Source: Chondrus crispus (taxonomy: Eukaryota > Rhodophyta > Florideophyceae > Gigartinales > Gigartinaceae). Taken from it: a stretch of 24,142 nucleotides of DNA. The notes below the pieces were generated by a model that was not told the DNA's origin, searched no databases, and saw only the letters and a program-made list of their open reading frames with translations. The stretch is from positions 238,117 to 262,258 of the forward strand of contig NW_005178956.1 of assembly GCF_000350225.1 (NCBI RefSeq), in the 5' to 3' direction. The position numbers were made by a program, and so were the translations under genes. Of the stretch, positions 19,944-24,142 are shown in pieces; position 1 is the stretch's first letter; every line of letters begins with the position of its first letter.

Positions 19944-20035
19944 GGGCGGGTCTTCCGGAAGAGGGGAAAGCGACAGGAGAAACGAGCCCGCCCCACACGT
20001 CCCTCAAGCCGGGCGAGAGAGTCGGGAATGGCTCA

Positions 20036-20054
20036 GCCAATGGGAGCTCGTTAA
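20036..20054 (+). repeat. Dispersed 19-bp motif, copy 1
   Basis: Reads GCCAATGGGAGCTCGTTAA, identical to the copy at 21242-21260. It contains a CCAAT core and a GAGCTC palindrome. Confidence 0.75.
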
Positions 20055-21241
20055 TTTTAGCCGAAGCGCGACTCCCCAACTCGTGCGCGGACATCCCATT
20101 AATCCATCGACGAACCCCCTCTCCCCGATACGACCCTAAGCGCGGCTCACCCGCAGTGGGAATACGTCACTCGAACCGAGGCACAGGCCCCGGAGCGCCC
20201 CCCGCTTGCGCCGGTTTAATGCTGCGAACCGCACGGCGGAAACCGACGGCGCCAGCACCCCCGCCACGAAGACGAGGGACGCCAGATGGAAAACGGGCTT
20301 CGCGTCTCCGCGTTCTCGCCTCAACGGCGAGCGGCGGGAAGAAGGGTAGCGAATGTCTACGCTTCCGTACACTTGCGCGATGGCGAGTTTCGCCACAGAG
20401 GAGGCGACCGTCACCACCGCAATTGTGGCGGCCAATCACACACCGAACGGACCTTCTCCCTTCTTCCCTCGACCGCCACGTGCGGACAATCACGCGTGAG
20501 TAAGGAACGAGATCCGGTCGCCCTCACAAGATCGAGGTCGAATACTCAACGACGAAGGCGAGGACGCGGACGAGCTCCGTCTGTCGCTACGTCTGCCTGA
20601 GGGCGACGATTCGAAGCAACCCCACTACCCCGATACGCCGTCAAGGGAACTACGCCCCCGAGCTGGGGAATGGCTCGCCTCCACTGACCCGGTGTCGTCG
20701 GAGCAAGGCCGTTCATACCTGACGGAGGGGCACCACGAGGGGCAGACTGACGCGAGCGGCGCTCGCATGCGCGAGACCCTCCGTTGAGACGACACGTACG
20801 GTGGGGACCCGTCCGACACATCCCCACCGGTAGTGCGCCGGTATACGCGTACCCTTGCCCCCTCGTACAGCACATTCCCCCCCCATTTTTTTCTTGATCC
20901 TTTTTCTGAGTGAGGACGGGGGTACCATGACCTCACGGCGGATCGAAGGACGACCTACACAGTGGTCCACTTGGGCTCGTCGACGAACTCAAGTCAGAAA
21001 GGGCAGGATTACCAGACCCCTGAGCCCGGAGGTTACATGCCATTGGAACGATCAAACCTTCCGAATAAGGGTGTAGATTACGACCTCTCAGAAGAGGCAT
21101 GCGGAGAGAGCCGACTTCGAGGATAGATCGAGACTCATCACGACGAGAGACAAGACCGCGGTACGGAGTGCGACGATCTAACAGGGAGGCTCGACACACG
21201 AGCCCCCTTAGGCCGAAAGGAGGAAGTCGGGAGCGGCACCG

Positions 21242-21337
21242 GCCAATGGGAGCTCGTTAAATTGGGTACATGGCAAATCACTCATGTGCGCTCCCTCACC
21301 CCCGGTAAGAGCGCACCGGCCAATGGGAGCTCGTCAA
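21242..21337 (+). repeat. Dispersed 19-bp motif, copies 2 and 3
   Basis: Copies at 21242-21260 and 21319-21337 are 77 bp apart. Similarity extends about 10 bases upstream (GAGCGGCACCG versus GAGCGCACCG), and the third copy has one T-to-C change near its end. A regulatory box (CCAAT) or the remnant of a tandem array are both possible. Confidence 0.75.
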
Positions 21338-22638
21338 CCTCCGCCGGAGCGAGAGCATCATCACCCCAGAGGCCCCTGCCCCGACCCGACTCCGGTCCTC
21401 CTCTCCCCGGTGCGCATCGATGGGGAAGCTCGTTCGCTCGGCGGACACCCGGAATGCTTGTGAGCCCACGGCGAGGGGGCGCCAACTGACGCCCCCGCCC
21501 CGGACCCCCTCTATCGGAAAGGGGGTATACAAGGCGGACGGGGGCCTACGACGCGGGTGCCTCCGGAAGCCCAGTGCCATGAGATAAACACCCCGACGCA
21601 GGGGCCAACGAGACGCAACTCGTCAGAAAGGAGCAACGAGCGTGCACGAAGGTAGTGACGCACACGCATGCGCATACGCGCCACGGGTACGTCAAGCGAC
21701 CAAGCGGTAACGGAATCGACCGCTTTAGGGGCACTCCTAACTACCGGGTGGAGGTGTCGGCTGCCTCCTTCCCCATGACAGTGCCGAGTCGAGTGGCGGT
21801 CGGTAACGCCCCGGGGCGCCGGCAGCTGCCAAAGGCCCCGTACGAGCCCTCAGTCAGCTGGTACAGCCAGTCGTGCGATTCCCTGGCTCGCCCTCCTTGA
21901 CACACATCGAGCGCACCGTCGGCGCGCGCGCCACGAACGGGCACCGAGCCCTCGGACGCCGGAGCTGGTGGAATCGCCGGCGAGCGAGTCGCCGACGAAG
22001 GAGCAACCAATTCCTCGGATACTGTAGATTCGCCGGCTCCCCGCGACTTCTAGAAGGGCCGCTCAAGCGGCCACGTGCGCGAGACCGGCAGGGCGGAGTT
22101 CACCGGAGGAACCTCACATGCCCCGTCCCCCTCGACGGGGGTAGGGTCGCCAATAGCAGCAGAGAGGAGTGCCGGTGCCTCTGAACCCCGGCGGGCGAGT
22201 GACAAAGCCGGAACAGGACCTCCCCGAACGTGCGGAAGGCCTGTCATATCAGGGCCCCAATGAAGGGGACCAGCCACGGGGACGTGAGAACGAACCGGTA
22301 AGCTCGAAAAGGGGACGAACGACGGCCGCGGGCCTAAGGGCGGAAACGGGATGACGTGTCCCCACGTAGGGGATAGAAGGACGATAAGGGAACGATCCGC
22401 GGATGCGCGCAAGGACGCGCGAGGAGGGGGAACGAGACGCTGCGAGGGACAGGGAGGATAGCCAGAGGGCGAAGCGAGAAGGAAGAGACCGGCACGCACG
22501 CTAAGGAGGGCGGGTCGAGATACGAAGGGCGACGACCAGAAAACGAAGTCGCCAGCACGAACGGAAAGGACCGTGTCGACTACGCGATCTGACATAGCTC
22601 GCGCTCTACAAGCACCCGTGGACGCGGACGTCCCCGCT

Positions 22639-22651
22639 TAAGGGGGGGCCG
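22639..22651 (+). other. Polypurine tract of the right-hand LTR element
   Basis: AAGGGGGGG stands three bases before the LTR start TGTAGTATAA. A purine tract at the LTR border primes plus-strand synthesis in LTR retroelements, so its presence on this side marks the repeat as a 3' LTR in plus orientation. Confidence 0.6.
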
Positions 22652-22753
22652 TGTAGTATAACCCCCCCTGGGGCTTTTTAGGTAGATTAGATCAACAACG
22701 GGATCTAGTGCTGAAGAGCCCGATGCTCTACAGTACTACTACGCGTGGCCACG

Positions 22754-22911
22754 TGTACCCCTCGGGTACAGGGCGCACACGTGCCCACGTGTACCGCACG
22801 GGACGGGAGCGCGCGCACACACGTGTACTGTCAGCCACGATGGCTGACAGTATTACAGTACGGTCCGATCCGTACTACAGTAGTCCACTACAGTACTTCG
22901 GTACTGTAGTG
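22754..22911 (+). other. Array of four perfect hairpins in LTR U3
   Basis: In order: a 7-bp stem with loop CTC (22754-22770); a 12-bp stem with loop CGA around TGTCAGCCA (22826-22852); a stem of at least 6 bp, GTACGG/CCGTAC (22858-22875); and an 11-bp stem with loop TTCG, CACTACAGTAC/GTACTGTAGTG (22886-22911). The last is a classic ultra-stable UUCG tetraloop if transcribed. The array ends about 15 bases before the TATA-like box. Confidence 0.8.
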
Positions 22912-22926
22912 TTATAGATTGTTTTG

Positions 22927-22937
22927 TATATTAAATA
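22927..22937 (+). promoter_or_regulatory. TATA-like box of the right-hand LTR
   Basis: TATATTAAATA is the only strongly AT-rich block within several hundred GC-rich bases and lies 275 bases into the LTR, where a U3 core promoter is expected. LTR A has an AT-rich block (3749-3758) at nearly the same offset. Confidence 0.5.
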
Positions 22938-23017
22938 CGGAGCGGACCGGTGGCGGTGGAGGAGGACAAGGACGGACTTTTCACCCACCGACCGTCAAGG
23001 TCCGACTTCCCGCTTAT

Positions 23018-23317
23018 TCTAAGGTAGCGCTCGCTAACTACCTTAGAGCGGCACCGAGAGCGGGTTGAGGACGCGCGCGGTACGCCCACGAGCCGGCTCC
23101 GCCTCCGCCCGTCGGTACTGGATCGTTACCCAGTACCACGCCGGGGCGTCGAGGCGTCGAACCGCTCGCGCGTACCGGCGTCCTCCCCGTTCCCGCTCTA
23201 CCACGCTACCCGGGCCCGCTGCCCGGTGCCGTTAGCTGGTGTCCCGCTTCACCTCCGTCTTCCCGATCGACAAGGGTCCCGGTCGAACTGCGCATACACC
23301 CCTATCGCTGGGGGTGT
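23018..23317 (+). other. Three further hairpins in the R/U5 part of the LTR
   Basis: CTAAGGTAG/CTACCTTAG with a 10-base loop (23019-23046), GGTACTGG/CCAGTACC with an 8-base loop (23114-23137), and ACACCCC/GGGGTGT with an 8-base loop (23296-23317). All are downstream of the TATA-like box, so they would be in the transcript. Confidence 0.6.
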
Positions 23318-23387
23318 TTATGCTACAGTTATGAGAGGGTGTGTACCCCTTTTGTACTTGTTGATTACAGTAATACTGCACGAATAC

Positions 23388-24142
23388 TCATATCCTACTG
23401 TAGCACGGAATCATAACGATCGCTGTCCCTATCAAGAGCATACAGCTCCAGAGCAAGACGGCGCGGCGCTTCGCACGATATTTCTCTTGCACACGCCTCC
23501 TTTTCATGACAGTCTCCTCCCCAATCGCATACTGTCGGTTTTTGATCTGGTTATGACGGTCTAAATCAGCAGCCCGCAGCGGATGCCACTTGATATGAAG
23601 ATTTGTAAGACTGATACACATCCTAAAAATCTTATCATAGCTCTTTTCCGCCCACCTGTACTTTCTTGATAGGATATTCCAATTTGTGCACAGTCTCCCG
23701 AAAAAATTCTCCACAATAATACGATCTGAAGAAATTTTCTTGTTTTGCGACTCATCATGTATCGACAAGTGTCTATTAATTGGCTTGCGTCTCGGAATAA
23801 CGGACCGTAAAAATTCACCTGATCTTTGATAGCCTTTGTCAGCCAGTAGACCCCAGCTATTATCATACTTGTCACACAGAATTCCAACATCAGCAATGTC
23901 CAGTTCTCCGTCTTTCTTGCTCATAGCGTCGGTATGAAACTCCTCCATCTTTCTCATAATATCAATGTCAGCCTCTGATCCGGGATATTGATCGGAACAT
24001 CCAATTGCCTGACCGTTTGGCAGAACCGATACCTCCACCTTGTAACCATAAAGCTTATGTTTACCGCTGAAATACCTTTTACCTTCCTCCATATTTCCAC
24101 TTGGCCTATACGCTTGCTGAAAAGTGACGTCAGTGGCATAGC
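23388..24142 (-). CDS. DDE_Tnp_4-type (Harbinger-like) transposase, partial
   Basis: The frame is open from the right edge to the stop at 23388. The ATG at 24092 is internal, because the same frame continues upstream through YATDVTFQQAYRPSGN, which carries the presumed first catalytic Asp (24131-24129). Family landmarks follow in order: KRYFSGKHKLYGYKVEVSVL, LADKGYQ (second Asp), and SDRIIVENFFGRLCTNW (Glu), then SLTNLHIKWHPLRA and a Lys/Arg-rich tail. Such enzymes excise and reinsert small DNA transposons; the same fold also occurs in domesticated proteins. The N-terminal helix-turn-helix region lies outside the window. The C-terminal 25 residues turn hydrophobic (AVLLWSCMLLIGTAIVMI) and may read into flanking DNA. 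No stop or frameshift is seen, unlike the neighbouring elements. Confidence 0.85.
   Translation of the reverse strand, partial: YATDVTFQQAYRPSGNMEEGKRYFSGKHKLYGYKVEVSVLPNGQAIGCSDQYPGSEADIDIMRKMEEFHTDAMSKKDGELDIADVGILCDKYDNSWGLLADKGYQRSGEFLRSVIPRRKPINRHLSIHDESQNKKISSDRIIVENFFGRLCTNWNILSRKYRWAEKSYDKIFRMCISLTNLHIKWHPLRAADLDRHNQIKNRQYAIGEETVMKRRRVQEKYRAKRRAVLLWSCMLLIGTAIVMIPCYSRI

Larger units (their letters stand above)
19944..22640 (+). other. GC-rich stretch without genes, probable 3' interior of an LTR element
   Basis: No frame here shows a recognisable domain or convincing coding character; frames on both strands are short or Arg/Pro/Ser-rich by composition. The stretch ends in a polypurine tract followed by an LTR, so at least its right part should be the 3' interior of that plus-strand element, either decayed or a non-autonomous derivative. 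It contains three copies of a 19-bp motif. A 7-bp hairpin (CCCCGTC / GACGGGG) lies at 22121-22140. Confidence 0.4.
22652..23327 (+). repeat. 3' LTR related to the element A LTR
   Basis: The repeat starts TGTAGTATAA, identical to the first ten bases of the element A LTR, and ends TTTATGCTACA, giving a 5-bp terminal inverted repeat (TGTAG/CTACA). Its 676 bp compare with 672 bp for LTR A. Both carry a cluster of CACGTG (here at 22750, 22778, 22786 and 22820) and an AT-rich core promoter about 275-286 bases from the start. The sequence between these landmarks is largely diverged, so it is a family relative rather than the same copy. No 5' partner is in the window. The downstream limit is the less certain one; an alternative end at 23380 (ATACTGCA) is weaker. 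Confidence 0.65.

Noticed and set aside
11189..20160. CACTG at 11189 paired with a right-hand CAGTG as terminal inverted repeats
   Set aside because: Right-side CAGTG occurrences (for example 20153, 20957) lack the adjoining TTTGC match and show no target duplication.
20136..20600. Overlapping frames of 95-115 codons on both strands
   Set aside because: They are open on both strands because of GC-rich composition, with no motif or conserved pattern.
22050..22595. 181-codon minus-strand frame
   Set aside because: Pro/Ser/Arg-rich composition typical of antisense GC-rich DNA; no domain, and opposite to the LTR element orientation.
1..24142. tRNA, rRNA genes and CRISPR arrays
   Set aside because: No cloverleaf with an intact T-arm motif, no conserved rRNA core and no repeat-spacer pattern was seen; the repeats present are tandem or LTR type.

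Overview
The window is eukaryotic repeat DNA: nested and decayed transposable elements with no recognisable host gene. The protein families fit an oomycete best (Phytophthora or downy-mildew type), namely a chromodomain Ty3/gypsy element, a Plavaka/CACTA-like transposase with two accessory genes, and a DDE_Tnp_4 transposase. This attribution rests on remembered family resemblance, not a search, and is only moderately sure.

Left part (1-6263). A Ty3/gypsy-type LTR retrotransposon (element A) lies on the minus strand. Reading right to left it has a 5' LTR (4044-3373), a primer-binding site inside a hairpin loop, a large gag with a CCHC zinc knuckle, and the start of pol with an aspartic-protease DSG active site that runs off the left edge. 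Element A appears inserted into the RNase H codons of a second, plus-strand chromovirus (element B). Only B's RNase H C-terminal part, integrase and chromodomain remain here (4045-6263).

Middle (6264-12800). About 3 kb without convincing genes is followed by an interrupted minus-strand gene of unknown family (9363-11174, two in-frame stops). Next come AT-rich DNA and a 40-bp minisatellite inside a 321-bp-spaced duplication.

13089-19943. A decayed three-gene DNA transposon: a plus-strand accessory gene (Tudor/agenet-like head, coiled coil), a convergent minus-strand Plavaka/CACTA-like transposase, and a divergent second plus-strand accessory gene. All three carry stops or frameshifts. The two converging genes are separated by a hairpin and a tandem repeat.

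Right part (19944-24142). GC-rich DNA without genes ends in a polypurine tract and a plus-strand LTR (22652-23327). This LTR has the same start, near-identical end, length, CACGTG cluster and TATA offset as the element A LTR, so it is probably a diverged relative. The window closes with an uninterrupted minus-strand DDE_Tnp_4 transposase that continues past the right edge.
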